Source of the DNA: Microbispora sp. NBC_01189
GTDB taxonomy: Bacteria > Actinomycetota > Actinomycetes > Streptosporangiales > Streptosporangiaceae
NCBI RefSeq assembly: GCF_036010665.1
Contig: NZ_CP108581.1
Location: 5,947,501-6,011,500, forward strand
Length of the DNA stretch: 64,000 nucleotides
Direction of reading: 5' to 3'
The first letter of the stretch is position 1, and the number at the start of each line of letters is the position of its first letter. The notes under the pieces were generated by a model. That model did not search any database. It was given only the letters and a program-made list of their open reading frames with translations, and was not told the DNA's origin. The position numbers and the translations under genes were made by a program. This document shows positions 49,527 through 62,886 of the stretch, one piece after another.

Positions 49527-50120
49527 GAGGAGGGCGACCAGGAAGCTCGAGTCATCCCTGAACGGGCGCAGGTCCCAGGTGGACAGCAGCAGGTCGGGTT
49601 CGAGCGCGCCGGCTGCCGCGTCCGCCAGGAACTCGCCGAACTCGTAACCGCGGCCGGCGCCAAAGCCGATCACGGCCCGGCCGCCGGGCGCGAGGTGCGC
49701 ACGGAAGCGCCGCAGCACCTCACGACGGGTGCTTGGCGCGAGGAACGTCATCACGTTCCCCGCGCAGACGACGGCGTCGAACGGCGTGGTGATGCCCTGC
49801 GAAGGAAGGTCGAGCTCGGCCAGGTCGCCGACCAGCCATCGCGGGCCGGGGTGGTCCTGCTCGGCGGCCTCGATCAGAGCCGGGTCGACGTCGACGCCGA
49901 CGACGTCGTGGCCGGCCTCGGCCAACGCACCGCCGACCCGGCCGGATCCGCAGCCGGCGTCGAGGATGCGGGCGTGGCGCGGCACCATGGCGTCCACGAG
50001 ACGGGCTTCCCCGGCGAGGTCGTCACCTGCGCGAGCCATGGAGCGGAAGCGCTCGATGAACCAGGTGGAGTGACCGGGGTCGGCGGCGACCTTCCGCATC
50101 CAGATGCTCTGTTCAGCCAT
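49515..50120 (-). CDS. Class I SAM-dependent methyltransferase
   Basis: 201 residues from ATG 50118-50120. Motif I ARILDAGCGSGRVGGALAEAG, acidic motif VVGVDVDPALIEAA, motif II FDAVVCAGNVMTFL and post-motif LAPGGRAVIGFGAGRGY define a Rossmann-type methyltransferase (Methyltransf_11/25 group). N-terminal MAEQSIWMRKVAADPGHSTW is typical of a small actinobacterial subfamily with unknown substrate. It stands alone, converging with the P-type ATPase gene. Cytoplasmic. Confidence 0.85.
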   Translation of the reverse strand: MAEQSIWMRKVAADPGHSTWFIERFRSMARAGDDLAGEARLVDAMVPRHARILDAGCGSGRVGGALAEAGHDVVGVDVDPALIEAAEQDHPGPRWLVGDLAELDLPSQGITTPFDAVVCAGNVMTFLAPSTRREVLRRFRAHLAPGGRAVIGFGAGRGYEFGEFLADAAAGALEPDLLLSTWDLRPFRDDSSFLVALLRPA

Positions 50121-50226
50121 GTCCGCATTCTCCCGGACTGGAGGAGGGTGATGGACGACCGCCGGACGGAGGAGGGCGTCAGCGGTTGGCCGAAGCCTTC
50201 GTCAGCAGGTTGAGGCTCTCGGTGCC

Positions 50227-50754
50227 TCACTGCCCAGTGGCGGGCCGCCAGGGCAGGTGCACCGGTTCGGCGGGGAGGTCGCCGGCGAGCAGCCGGGGCA
50301 GCAGCGCGCCGATGCCGACGGGGAAGACGAGGTCGGAGGTGGCCTGAAGCTCGTGGACGGTCCACCAGCGGTGCGCTGTGATCGCCTCGAGCTCGTGGGC
50401 CTCCAGGTCCAGGGGAGCCAGGGCCAGACTGTCGAGGCGGGTGAAGAAGAACGAGTCGACAGCGTGCAGGGTGAACTCGCCGAATCGGGCAGGACCGGAG
50501 GAGACGGCCACCACCGGACCCAGCCGCTGCGGAGCCAGGGTGTGACCGGTCTCCTCGAACAGTTCGCGCGCCGCCGCCTGAGCGAGGGTTTCCCGGTCTT
50601 CGACACCGCCGCCGGGCGTGGCCCAGAAGTGGGAGACGGGCAGATCGTCGGAGGCCCGGAAACGGAACAGCAGGAGCCGATCGTCGCGGTCGACCAGCAG
50701 AACACGGGCGCTGGCCCGCACGGCGGGGATGGTCACCCTGCCGATCCTAGGCAC
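50227..50754 (-). CDS. Nudix hydrolase
   Basis: 175 residues. The Nudix box is complete: GGGVEDRETLAQAAARELFEETGH, matching Gx5Ex7REUxEExGU. Before it are VLLVDRDDRLLLFRFR and FWATPGGG. The start is uncertain: GTG 50754 gives the full chain, GTG 50736 a shorter one with AGG near. It hydrolyses a nucleoside diphosphate linked to another group; substrate unknown. The 106-base gap to the methyltransferase gene holds no feature I can name. Bases 50755-51090 upstream also show no gene. Confidence 0.85.
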   Translation of the reverse strand: MPRIGRVTIPAVRASARVLLVDRDDRLLLFRFRASDDLPVSHFWATPGGGVEDRETLAQAAARELFEETGHTLAPQRLGPVVAVSSGPARFGEFTLHAVDSFFFTRLDSLALAPLDLEAHELEAITAHRWWTVHELQATSDLVFPVGIGALLPRLLAGDLPAEPVHLPWRPATGQ

Positions 50755-51094
50755 AGGCGGCGGAGCGAGGCAGGGGGAGGGAAACTGTCGCCGGAGCGTT
50801 TCCGAGCAGCCGCAGACGACTTACAGGGGGACTGGTTCGGTGACCGCCGTAGCGGTGTCCGGCAGCTGAAACTTTCAGCTTCCTGTTTCTCGATATTTCC
50901 GTGTTCCTATCCCTCGTAGGTACGAACACATGACGGGGGAATGGTGATCACGCCGCTGACGTGGAGCGGGAAGGAGTAGGACTCCTCCTGTGGGGATGGC
51001 GCTGATGAGGATGCCTGTGCGCCGACCCGGTGGCGATGTGGTGGGGGACGACTCCCGCGAATCGCGATGCTATGTTTCGCGCTGTATCCAGTTG

Positions 51095-51123
51095 TTGTTG
51101 CGTAATTGAGACTGCTCTACTTT
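51095..51123 (+). promoter_or_regulatory. Predicted promoter of the GH5 gene
   Basis: TTGTTG (51095-51100) and TACTTT (51118-51123) separated by 17 bases. The predicted transcript start is near 51130, about 150 bases before the start codon. A palindrome CGCGAATCGCG lies upstream at about 51057-51067. Confidence 0.5.
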
Positions 51124-51139
51124 CGCGTCTCGACGTATC

Positions 51140-51151
51140 CGAACCGGTTCG
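51140..51151. promoter_or_regulatory. LacI-type operator CGAACCGGTTCG
   Basis: A 12-base perfect palindrome with a central CG, as LacI-family sites have. It is centred about 22 bases after the -10 box, so a bound repressor would block the promoter. The LacI-family gene at 59843-60889 is the obvious candidate, but this is inference; no second copy is seen near that gene. Confidence 0.5.
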
Positions 51152-51278
51152 ACGGTAGTGGCACCCATGTTCCGCCGTGCATCGGCACGTCCTGATGCGG
51201 CTGCTGAGAGCAATCCCACGCAGCCAGCCTGCCGTCCGCCACGACAAGACCTGTGAAAGAAGACAAAGGAGGCCACTC

Positions 51279-53456
51279 TTGAATCTGCGGCTCTTACACA
51301 GAGCGCGGCTGTGGGTGAGCATGGTCGCCGGCGCCCTGGCCGTACTGCTGCCGGTGGGGGTGCTGACGGCCGTCAACGCCCAGGCGGCCGCGGGCTGCCG
51401 TGTGGCGTACGCGGTCACCTCTCAGTGGCCGGGCGGTTTCACCGCCGACGTGGGCATCACCAATCTCGGTGATCCGATCAACGGATGGAAGCTCACCTGG
51501 ACGTTCCCCTCGGGGCAGCAGGTCACCCAGCCGTGGAACAGCACGATCACCTCGTCGGGCGCGCAGGTCACCGCCGTCAACGTGAGCTGGAACGCGGCCA
51601 TCGCGACCAATGCGACGGTCTCCTTCGGCTTCAACGGGTCGTGGTCGAGCGCCAACACCGCGCCGAGCGTCTTCACGCTCAACGGCGTCGCGTGCACCGG
51701 GAACGTCGGCTCGCCGTCACCGAGCCCTTCGCCGTCGCCCAGCCCGTCGCGATCCCCCAGCCCCTCGCCGTCGGCGAGCCCGTCGCGATCCCCCTCGCCG
51801 TCTCCCTCGCCTTCGGCGTCGCCCAGCCCGTCGCCGTCTCCCTCGCCGTCGGCGTCTCCGCAGCCGGGCGACGCGATGGCCAGGGTGGCCGCCATGCAGC
51901 CCGGCTGGAACCTCGGCAACACCTTCGACGCGATCCCCGACGAGACATCATGGGGCAACCCGCCGACGACCCAGGCCATGCTGCACTACGTGCGGTCCCA
52001 GGGATACAACAGCATCCGGATCCCGATCACCTGGAGCAACCACCACGGCCCGGCGCCGGACTACACCCTCGACGCCGCCTGGCTGAGCCGCGTCCGCCAG
52101 GTGATCGACTGGTCCCTCGCCGAGGGCTTCTACGTGATGATCAACCTGCATCACGACTCCTGGCAGTGGATCAACGGGTACCCCGGCGACCGTACAACCG
52201 TGCTGAACCGGTACAACGCGCTGTGGCGGCAGCTCGCCGGCACGTTCCGTGACTACTCGCAGAAGCTGGTGTTCGAGAGCATCAACGAGCCGCAGTTCAC
52301 CGGCACCTCGGGTGACAGCGAGAGCGACCAGGTGCTGAACGAGCTCAACACCGCGTTCGTCCGCCAGGTGCGCGCGTCCGGCGGCGGCAACACCACCCGG
52401 CTGCTCGTGCTGCCCACCCTCTACACCAGCTCCGAGCAGGCCCGGCTGGACGCGTTGACGGGCACCTTCAACCAGCTGCGCGACCCCAACCTCGCCGCGA
52501 CGGTGCACTTCTACGGGTGGTGGCCGTTCAGCGCCAACATCGCCGGCGGCACCCGCTACGACAGCAACGTCGAAAGCGACCTGGTCGGCGGCTTCGACCG
52601 GGTGTACAACACGTTCGTGTCCCGCGGGATCCCCGTGATCATCGGAGAGTGGGCGCTGCTCGCCTACGACTACACCCGGCCCGGCATCATCGAACGCGGC
52701 GAGTTCCTGAAGTACATCGAGGCCGTCGGCTACAACGCCCGCATCCGCAAGCTCACCACCATGCTCTGGGACGCGGGCTCGTTCCTGGAGCGCAACGAGC
52801 TGCGATGGCGCGACCAGGGCATCTACGAGATGATGAAGGCCAGCTGGACCGTGAGATCCGGTACGGCCTCCTCCGACCAAGTGTATCTCCCGCGCAGCGG
52901 CACGATCACCGCCAGGTCGCTCACGCTCAACCTCAACGGCACCTCGTTCCAGGGCCTGCGGCAGGGCAGCACCAACCTCGCGAACGGCACGGACTACACC
53001 GTGTCCGGCACCACGCTGACGCTCACCGCGGCCGCCCTCACCCGGCTGGCCGGCAACCGAGCCTACGGCGTGAACGCCACCATCGAGGCCCGCTTCTCCC
53101 AGGGCGCGCCCTGGCAGATCAGCATCATCACCTCCGACCCGCCGACCCAGGCCGCCGCCACCGGCACGACCTCCTCGTTCTCCATCCCCACCCAGTTCCG
53201 CGGCGACCAGCTCGCCACGATGGAGGCCAAGTACGCCGACGGCAGCGCCGCCGGACCGGCCAACTGGACCTCGTACAAGGAGTTCTGGGCGAGCTTCCAG
53301 CCCGACTACACCGCGAACACGATCACCCTGAAACCCGAGTTCTTCGCCGAGGTCAACGACGGCCGCGTCACCCTCACCTTCCACTTCTGGAGTGGAACGA
53401 AGATCACCTACTACATCACCAAGTCCGGCACCAAGGTGACCGGCAGCACCACCTGA
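51279..53456 (+). CDS. Secreted GH5 endoglucanase with CBM2, X2 and C-terminal modules
   Basis: 725 residues from TTG 51279, chosen because AAGGAGG (51266-51272) sits 6 bases upstream and a normal signal peptide then begins (LRLLHRARLWVSMVAGALAV, cleavage near AQAAAG, about residue 31). Domains: CBM2 cellulose-binding module (31-140; CRVAYAVTSQWPGGFTADVG), a Ser-Pro linker of about 50 residues, GH5 catalytic domain (199-524; acid/base Glu in FESINEPQF, nucleophile Glu in PVIIGEWALLAYDY), a CBM_X2 domain (526-617; SGTASSDQVYLPRSG) and a C-terminal beta module (624-725). Hydrolyses beta-1,4-glucan or a related polysaccharide outside the cell. Confidence 0.92.
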   Translation: MNLRLLHRARLWVSMVAGALAVLLPVGVLTAVNAQAAAGCRVAYAVTSQWPGGFTADVGITNLGDPINGWKLTWTFPSGQQVTQPWNSTITSSGAQVTAVNVSWNAAIATNATVSFGFNGSWSSANTAPSVFTLNGVACTGNVGSPSPSPSPSPSPSRSPSPSPSASPSRSPSPSPSPSASPSPSPSPSPSASPQPGDAMARVAAMQPGWNLGNTFDAIPDETSWGNPPTTQAMLHYVRSQGYNSIRIPITWSNHHGPAPDYTLDAAWLSRVRQVIDWSLAEGFYVMINLHHDSWQWINGYPGDRTTVLNRYNALWRQLAGTFRDYSQKLVFESINEPQFTGTSGDSESDQVLNELNTAFVRQVRASGGGNTTRLLVLPTLYTSSEQARLDALTGTFNQLRDPNLAATVHFYGWWPFSANIAGGTRYDSNVESDLVGGFDRVYNTFVSRGIPVIIGEWALLAYDYTRPGIIERGEFLKYIEAVGYNARIRKLTTMLWDAGSFLERNELRWRDQGIYEMMKASWTVRSGTASSDQVYLPRSGTITARSLTLNLNGTSFQGLRQGSTNLANGTDYTVSGTTLTLTAAALTRLAGNRAYGVNATIEARFSQGAPWQISIITSDPPTQAAATGTTSSFSIPTQFRGDQLATMEAKYADGSAAGPANWTSYKEFWASFQPDYTANTITLKPEFFAEVNDGRVTLTFHFWSGTKITYYITKSGTKVTGSTT

Positions 53457-53471
53457 CCAACACACCGACGC

Positions 53472-53503
53472 GGGGTCGCGGCCACATCGGCCGCGGCCCC
53501 CGT
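53472..53503. terminator. GC-rich hairpin between GH5 and GH51-like genes
   Basis: GCGGCC (53478-53483) and GGCCGC (53489-53494) form an inner stem around ACATC, flanked by GCGGGG and CCCCCGT outer arms. It probably attenuates or ends the GH5 transcript. Confidence 0.55.
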
Positions 53504-53538
53504 CTCCGGTGCGGGCGAACTCCAGAAAGCGAGAACCA

Positions 53539-55641
53539 GTGGACCTGTCGTTTCTCCGCGGTCGCGGCCGGCGGCGCCGGCTCGCCATGGGCGCGGCTGT
53601 GGCACTCGCCGGTGCCGTCCTCACCAGCCCGGGCACCGTGGCCCAGGCGGCGACCCCGGCCGTCGAGGTCACCGTCAACGCCCGTGAGGGCCTCGGCACC
53701 GTGCCCGGCACCGCGTACGGCCTCAACCAGGCGGTGTGGGATGGAAACATGAACACCCCGGCGTCGGTGGACCTTCTCGGCAAGGCCGGCGTGCGGATGA
53801 TGCGGTATCCCGGCGGCTCGTACGGAGACGGCTTCCACTGGAAGACCAGCACCGTCTCCGGCGGCGGGTACGTCGCGCCGGGGACCGACTTCGACTCCTT
53901 CATGGGCACGGTCAAGGCCATCGACGCACAGGCGATCCTCATCGCGAACTACGGCTCCGGCACGGCCCAGGAGGCCGCCGACTGGGTGAAGTACGCCAAC
54001 GTCACCAAGGGGTACGGCGTCAAGTACTGGGAGATCGGCAACGAGATCTTCGGCAACGGTCACTACGGCGCCGACTGGGAGCTCGACTACCACGAAAGCA
54101 AGAGCCCGGCCACGTACGCGAACAACGTGGTGGAGTACGCCCGGGCGATGAAGGCGGTCGATCCCACGATCAAGATCGGGGCCGTGGTCACCGATCCGGG
54201 AAACTGGCCCGACGGCGTCGTCGGAGACGGGGACACCGCCGCCTGGAACCAGACGGTGCTGTCGATCGCGGGACCGTACATCGATTTCGCGATCATGCAT
54301 TACTACCCGAACCACACCACCGCCGCGGACGTCCTCCAGCAGGTGCGGCTGCTCCCCGGCGAGCTGGAGCAGGTGCGGCGGCAGATCGACCAGTACGCCG
54401 GCCGGAACGGCCCCAACATCGGCATCGCGCTGACCGAGACCTCCTCCAACTACCAGTCGGACACCCAGGTCGGCGGCCTGTTCACCGCGGACGTCTACTT
54501 CGCCGCGCTGGAGAACGGCGTCTTCACGGTGGACTACTGGGACACCCGCAACGGCATGGGCGATGTCACCACCGCGCCCGACGGGACGACGTCGTACGGT
54601 GACGGAGGCCTGCTGTCGAGCGGCAACTGCAACGGCGACAACGTCTGCGAACCACCGCTGAACACGCCGTTCGCGCCCTACTACGCGCTGCAGATGCTCA
54701 GCAGGGTGGCGCTGCCCGGTGACACGCTGGTCAGGGCCGCCTCCGACAACCGGCTCGTCACCGTGCACGCGGCCCGGAACGCCGACGGCGGCCTCAGCGT
54801 CGAACTGGTCAACCAGGACCCCGGCAACGCCTACACCGTCCACCTCGCCTACGACGGCTGGACCCCGAGCAACGCCACGCCGACCGTCCACACGCTCGGC
54901 TCCGGGTACACCGCGATCGCCACATCCACGCAGGGCACCGCGAGCACGCAGGTCGTCCCGCCGTACTCGATCGTGACGCTCAAGCTCACGCCGTCGGCCA
55001 CCAACCCGGTCAGCACCACGCTGACCGCGCCCGGCGGCCCGGTGGCGAGCGACGTCACCGCCGGCACCGCGACCATCTCCTGGCGGCCGTCCACCGGCGG
55101 CGCCGTCACCCGCTACGCCGTCTACCGGCAGTTCGGCACCAACAGCGTGCTGCTCGGTGAGTCGACCTCGACCTCGTTCACCGCACGGAACCTGGTCCCC
55201 GGCACCTCCTACACGCTGAACGTGCTCGCCACCGACCAGAAGGGCTATCTCTCGATGCCCTCGACGCCGGTCACCTTCGTCACGGGGACGCCGCGCGACA
55301 GCACCTGCGCCGTCACCTACACCCTCGCGACGGGCTGGGGCAGCGGTTTCGTGGCGAACATCAGCGTCACCAACACCGGTCCCACCCCCATCACTGGGTG
55401 GACACTGGCGTTCAGTTTCCCGGCCACGACCGAATCGGTCTCCGACAGCACCTGGAACGGCACCTTCTCGGCGAACGGCACCCACGTGGTCGTCACCCCG
55501 GTCAGCTCGAACACCTATCTCGCTCCGAACGCCGGCAACACCGTCAGCCTCGGGTTCGTCGGCAACCAGACCGGCGCCAACCCGCCGCCCGCCTCCTTCA
55601 CCCTGAACGGCACCGTCTGCTCCACGACCTACTCGTACTGA
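53539..55641 (+). CDS. Secreted GH51-like glycosidase (arabinofuranosidase-type) with FN3 and CBM2
   Basis: 700 residues from GTG 53539 (GCGAG upstream). Signal peptide ends near QAATPA. The TIM-barrel region (about 40-490) has MRYPGGSYGDGFHW, KYWEIGNEIFGNGHYG with the likely acid/base Glu, MHYYPNHTTAADVL, and IALTETSSNYQSDTQ with the likely nucleophile Glu, the pattern of clan GH-A enzymes often called alpha-L-arabinofuranosidase (GH51/GH39-like). An FN3 domain (493-584) and a C-terminal CBM2 (586-700; CAVTYTLATGWGSGFVANIS) follow. The exact family and substrate are uncertain. It follows the GH5 gene and may attack side chains of the same plant polymer. Confidence 0.8.
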   Translation: MDLSFLRGRGRRRRLAMGAAVALAGAVLTSPGTVAQAATPAVEVTVNAREGLGTVPGTAYGLNQAVWDGNMNTPASVDLLGKAGVRMMRYPGGSYGDGFHWKTSTVSGGGYVAPGTDFDSFMGTVKAIDAQAILIANYGSGTAQEAADWVKYANVTKGYGVKYWEIGNEIFGNGHYGADWELDYHESKSPATYANNVVEYARAMKAVDPTIKIGAVVTDPGNWPDGVVGDGDTAAWNQTVLSIAGPYIDFAIMHYYPNHTTAADVLQQVRLLPGELEQVRRQIDQYAGRNGPNIGIALTETSSNYQSDTQVGGLFTADVYFAALENGVFTVDYWDTRNGMGDVTTAPDGTTSYGDGGLLSSGNCNGDNVCEPPLNTPFAPYYALQMLSRVALPGDTLVRAASDNRLVTVHAARNADGGLSVELVNQDPGNAYTVHLAYDGWTPSNATPTVHTLGSGYTAIATSTQGTASTQVVPPYSIVTLKLTPSATNPVSTTLTAPGGPVASDVTAGTATISWRPSTGGAVTRYAVYRQFGTNSVLLGESTSTSFTARNLVPGTSYTLNVLATDQKGYLSMPSTPVTFVTGTPRDSTCAVTYTLATGWGSGFVANISVTNTGPTPITGWTLAFSFPATTESVSDSTWNGTFSANGTHVVVTPVSSNTYLAPNAGNTVSLGFVGNQTGANPPPASFTLNGTVCSTTYSY

Positions 55642-55647
55642 CCCGCC

Positions 55648-55675
55648 CGCGGTGCGGGCGGTCCGGCCCGCACCG
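55648..55675. terminator. 11-bp hairpin after the GH51-like gene
   Basis: GCGGTGCGGGC and GCCCGCACCGC pair around a short loop just beyond the stop codon. Further on, an inverted repeat CGATTCG-N7-CGAATCG at about 55723-55743 precedes the fucosidase gene and may be a regulatory site. Confidence 0.6.
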
Positions 55676-55761
55676 CCCGGTCGTACGAGGAACACGTGTC
55701 CTCCCCAGCTGTCCAAGATCGGCGATTCGCCATCATCGAATCGATACGACCAATCTCATGA

Positions 55762-59827
<4,066 letters not shown>

Positions 59828-59842
59828 GGTGACGGCGAGTGC

Positions 59843-60889
59843 TCAGCGCTTCGGGGGCGCTGTGCTCTCGCGGACGGTGAGGGTGGTCGCGATCTCCAGG
59901 CCGACCTGGGTGATCTCCTCGCCGCGCCCGAGGGCCAGCGCCAGCTCGGTCGCCGCGGCCGCCATCTCGTTCAACGGCTGGTGAACGGTGGTCAGCGGCG
60001 GGTCGACCCAGGCCACGACCGGCAGGTCGTCGAAACCCACCACGCTCAGGTCCTGGGGGATGGACAGCCCCGCCTCGCGGGCCGCCTGGTAGACGCCGAG
60101 CGCCTGCAGGTCGTTCGCGGTGAAGATCGCGCTCGGCCGGTCGGTCCGGGAGAGCAGGTCGCGCGCCGCGGCGTAGCCGTGCTCGTGGGTGAGCAGGGTG
60201 CGGACCACGAGGCCGGGATCGGCGGGCAGTTCGGCCTCGGCCAGCGCGGAGAGGTAGCCGGCCAGCCGGGCACGGCAGAACGGGTGATCCGGGCCACTGA
60301 TCATGGCGATCCGGCGGTGCCCCAGCTCGATCAGGTGCCGCGTCGCCGCCTGGCCGCCTCTCCAGTTGGTGGCACCCACGAACGGCACGTCGTCCGGCAG
60401 TTCGTCGATCGGGTCGAAGACGACGAACGGGATGCCCTTCGCGGTCAGCTGGTCACGCTCCGCCTGCGTCAGCTGCGCCACCGACAGGACGCACTGAGGG
60501 CGGCGTCCGACGGTGTCGTCGATAGACATGCCCACCGAGTCGTGGAGGCCGAACTCCGAGACCATGACTCCGACGCGGTTCTTGCGCGCCACCCGCTCGA
60601 CCCCACGGATGATCTCCACGGCCCACATGCTCTCAAGCTCGCGGAACACCAGTTCCACGATGTTGCTCCGGTTGCCGACGGGCTTGCGGTATCCGTACTG
60701 GTTGACGAGTTCCTCGATCCGGGCGCGCGTCTGGGCCGACACCCCCGAGCGCCCGTTGATCACCTTTGACACGGTGGGGATCGAGACCCCGGCGGACTCG
60801 GCGATGTAGGCGATGGTGACCGACCCCGGCCCGCCGCCCGTCGAGCTCTGCTCGTCGGCCGCGGGTCCGCCCGATCGGTTGTCCGTCAC
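59843..60889 (-). CDS. LacI-family transcriptional regulator
   Basis: 348 residues from GTG 60887-60889, preceded by GGGAAGG; the frame open to 60979 is not supported by a ribosome binding site. The LacI helix-turn-helix (about 23-75) reads VTIAYIAESAGVSIPTVSKVING, SGVSAQTRARIEEL. The effector domain is a type 1 periplasmic-binding-like fold (RRIAMISGPDHPFCRARLAGY; PSAIFTANDLQALGVYQAAR; LSVVGFDDLPVVAWVDPPLT). It lies between the fucosidase genes and the oligosaccharide transporter and probably controls both. A candidate operator is at 51140. Confidence 0.9.
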   Translation of the reverse strand: MTDNRSGGPAADEQSSTGGGPGSVTIAYIAESAGVSIPTVSKVINGRSGVSAQTRARIEELVNQYGYRKPVGNRSNIVELVFRELESMWAVEIIRGVERVARKNRVGVMVSEFGLHDSVGMSIDDTVGRRPQCVLSVAQLTQAERDQLTAKGIPFVVFDPIDELPDDVPFVGATNWRGGQAATRHLIELGHRRIAMISGPDHPFCRARLAGYLSALAEAELPADPGLVVRTLLTHEHGYAAARDLLSRTDRPSAIFTANDLQALGVYQAAREAGLSIPQDLSVVGFDDLPVVAWVDPPLTTVHQPLNEMAAAATELALALGRGEEITQVGLEIATTLTVRESTAPPKR

Positions 60890-60997
60890 GTTCGCCCTTC
60901 CCTCGTCGACGGCGCGCCCGTCACGCCGTCCGCCTGAGTAGACCGGCCTCGACGCGACGGTCTGGAGCCATTCTGGCACCCGTGGTGGCTGGGTGGT

Positions 60998-61945
60998 TCA
61001 CCCCTTGACGGCGCCTGTGAGAACCCCCGTGCGGAAGTGCCTCTGGACGAACGGGTAGACGACCAGGAGCGGCACCAGAGTCAGCACCACCACCGCCATC
61101 TGCGTCGACAGGGGAGCGGTCCGCGCGTACGCCATGCCGAAGCCCGCGTTGACCGATCCCGGCATCCCGGCCCCGCGGTTGACATAGGTGAGCAGCACGT
61201 ACTGCAGCGGCCACTTCTCGCTGTCGGTCGGCAGGTAGAGCATGACGGTGAAGAAGGAGTTCCAGTAGCCGACGGCGTAGAAGAGGGCGATCACCGCGGT
61301 CACCGCGCGCGAGGCCGGCAGGACCACCGACCAGAGGATCCGCCAGTCGCCCGCGCCGTCCATCCGCGCCGCGTCGACCAGTTCGGCGGAGGCCTTCGTG
61401 TAGAAGGAGCGGAGCACCAGGATGTTGAAGACCGAGACCGCGCCCGGGAGGACCAACGCCCACCACCGCCCGTAGCCGCCCAGCCCGGTAACCACCAGGA
61501 AGGTGGGGATCAGCCCGCCGCTGACGAACATCGTGACGATCAGCAGCGCCAGGATGAGGCGGTGCCCGGGCGAACCGGGCCGCGACAGTCCGTACGCGCA
61601 CAGGACCGAGACGACCATGGACAGCGCCGTGCCGGCGACCGTGATGCCGAGGCTGACCACCAGGGCGGTGCGTACGGTCGGGTCGGTCAGCATCTCCCGG
61701 TACGCCTGGAAGGAGAGGCCGTCCGGCCAGATCACGAGGCCGCCGGCCCGGTTCACGGCGCCGGGAGTGGACAGGCTGGTCACCACGACGATCCACAGCG
61801 GGACCAGCATGACCGCCAGCACCCCGCCGAGGGAGAGGCCCTTGGCGGACCGGCCCGCGACGGTCGGCCGCTCCTGCCAGGGCGGGCGCCGCGCTCGCGC
61901 CCGGGGCGCCGTCGCGGCGCCCGTGCCGCCTCCAACGGTGAACAC
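60998..61945 (-). CDS. Carbohydrate ABC transporter permease (MalG/LplC-like)
   Basis: 315 residues. GTG 61943-61945 is chosen because GGAGGTGA lies 5 bases upstream; GTG 61954, overlapping the previous stop as GTGA, is the alternative. Six hydrophobic segments with the EAA loop in LVDAARMDGAGDWRILWSVVLP. Starts of helices: LSLGGVLAVMLVPLWIVVVT and VRTALVVSLGITVAGTALSM. It closes the transporter operon. No ATPase gene is in the window; such systems usually share a housekeeping MsiK-type ATPase. Confidence 0.9.
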   Translation of the reverse strand: MFTVGGGTGAATAPRARARRPPWQERPTVAGRSAKGLSLGGVLAVMLVPLWIVVVTSLSTPGAVNRAGGLVIWPDGLSFQAYREMLTDPTVRTALVVSLGITVAGTALSMVVSVLCAYGLSRPGSPGHRLILALLIVTMFVSGGLIPTFLVVTGLGGYGRWWALVLPGAVSVFNILVLRSFYTKASAELVDAARMDGAGDWRILWSVVLPASRAVTAVIALFYAVGYWNSFFTVMLYLPTDSEKWPLQYVLLTYVNRGAGMPGSVNAGFGMAYARTAPLSTQMAVVVLTLVPLLVVYPFVQRHFRTGVLTGAVKG

Positions 61946-61950
61946 CTTGG

Positions 61951-62886
61951 TCACCTCCGGTACAACCCGTCCTCGCCGAAGGAATGCGCCAGCCTGTTGG
62001 CACCCCAGATGAGCAGGAGCGAGATCACGCTCTTGAAGAGCCCGGCCGCGGCACCCAGGCTGTAGTCGGCCGTGCCGATGCCGTAGTAGAAGGCATAGGT
62101 GTCCAGCACCTCCGCGGCCTCGTGGCCGACCGCGTCGCGCTGGACGAGGAACTGCTCGAAGCCGACCGAGAGCGCGCCGCCGAGGCGGAGCACCAGCATC
62201 AGCGTGATCACTCCGCGCAGGCCCGGAAGGGTGATGTGCCACATCCGCCGGAAGGGGCCGGCGCCGTCCACCGCCGCCGCCTCGTAGAGCCCGGGATCGA
62301 TGGCCGACAGGGCGGCCAGGAAGACGACGATCCCCCAGCCGGCCTCCTTCCAGACCACCTGGGAGGTGACCAGCAGCACGAAGGTGTCCGGATTGGTGGT
62401 GACGTCCCACGTCTGCAGGTCATGCGAGCGCAGGAACTGGTTGAGCACGCCCGCGCCCCCCAGCATCTGCTGAAATATCGTGATGACCAGCACCCACGAG
62501 AAGAAGTGCGGCAGGTAGACGACGGACTGGATGAAGGTGCGCACCCGCACGCTGAGCACCGAGTTGAGCAGGAGCGCCAGCGCGATCGGGATCGGGAAGA
62601 ACAGGACCAGCTGGACCAGGCCGAGGTAGAGCGTGTTCCGCAGCGCACCCCAGAACAGCGGGTCGGCGAACAGCCGGCGGAACTGGTCGAAGCCCGCCCA
62701 GTAGCTGTTCCCGACCCCGGCCGGCGGGTCGTAGTACTGGAACGCGGTGACAAGTCCGAACAGCGGGGCGTAGTTGAAGACCAGCAGCAGGACGGCCGCG
62801 GGAGCCACCATGATCAGCAGAGAGCGGTCGCGCCGCAGCCTGGTCCGCAGGCCCGGACGCTCCTGCCACGGGTGCGGTGCGCTCAC
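61951..62886 (-). CDS. Carbohydrate ABC transporter permease (LplB-like)
   Basis: 311 residues from GTG 62884-62886, which overlaps the stop of the binding-protein gene (GTGA). Six transmembrane segments; family phrases are YAPLFGLVTAFQYYDPPAGV, SVVYLPHFFSWVLVITIFQQ and the EAA loop YEAAAVDGAGPFRRMWHITL. This is the LplB type used for polysaccharide fragments. With the MalG-like partner it forms the channel. An open frame reaching further right is a shadow. Confidence 0.9.
   Translation of the reverse strand: MSAPHPWQERPGLRTRLRRDRSLLIMVAPAAVLLLVFNYAPLFGLVTAFQYYDPPAGVGNSYWAGFDQFRRLFADPLFWGALRNTLYLGLVQLVLFFPIPIALALLLNSVLSVRVRTFIQSVVYLPHFFSWVLVITIFQQMLGGAGVLNQFLRSHDLQTWDVTTNPDTFVLLVTSQVVWKEAGWGIVVFLAALSAIDPGLYEAAAVDGAGPFRRMWHITLPGLRGVITLMLVLRLGGALSVGFEQFLVQRDAVGHEAAEVLDTYAFYYGIGTADYSLGAAAGLFKSVISLLLIWGANRLAHSFGEDGLYRR

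Noticed and set aside
51706-51873. Dense short repeats of TCGCC/CCGTCG, at first sight a tandem array
   Set aside because: They encode the Ser-Pro linker of the GH5 protein; codon repetition explains them. There are no spacers as in a CRISPR array.
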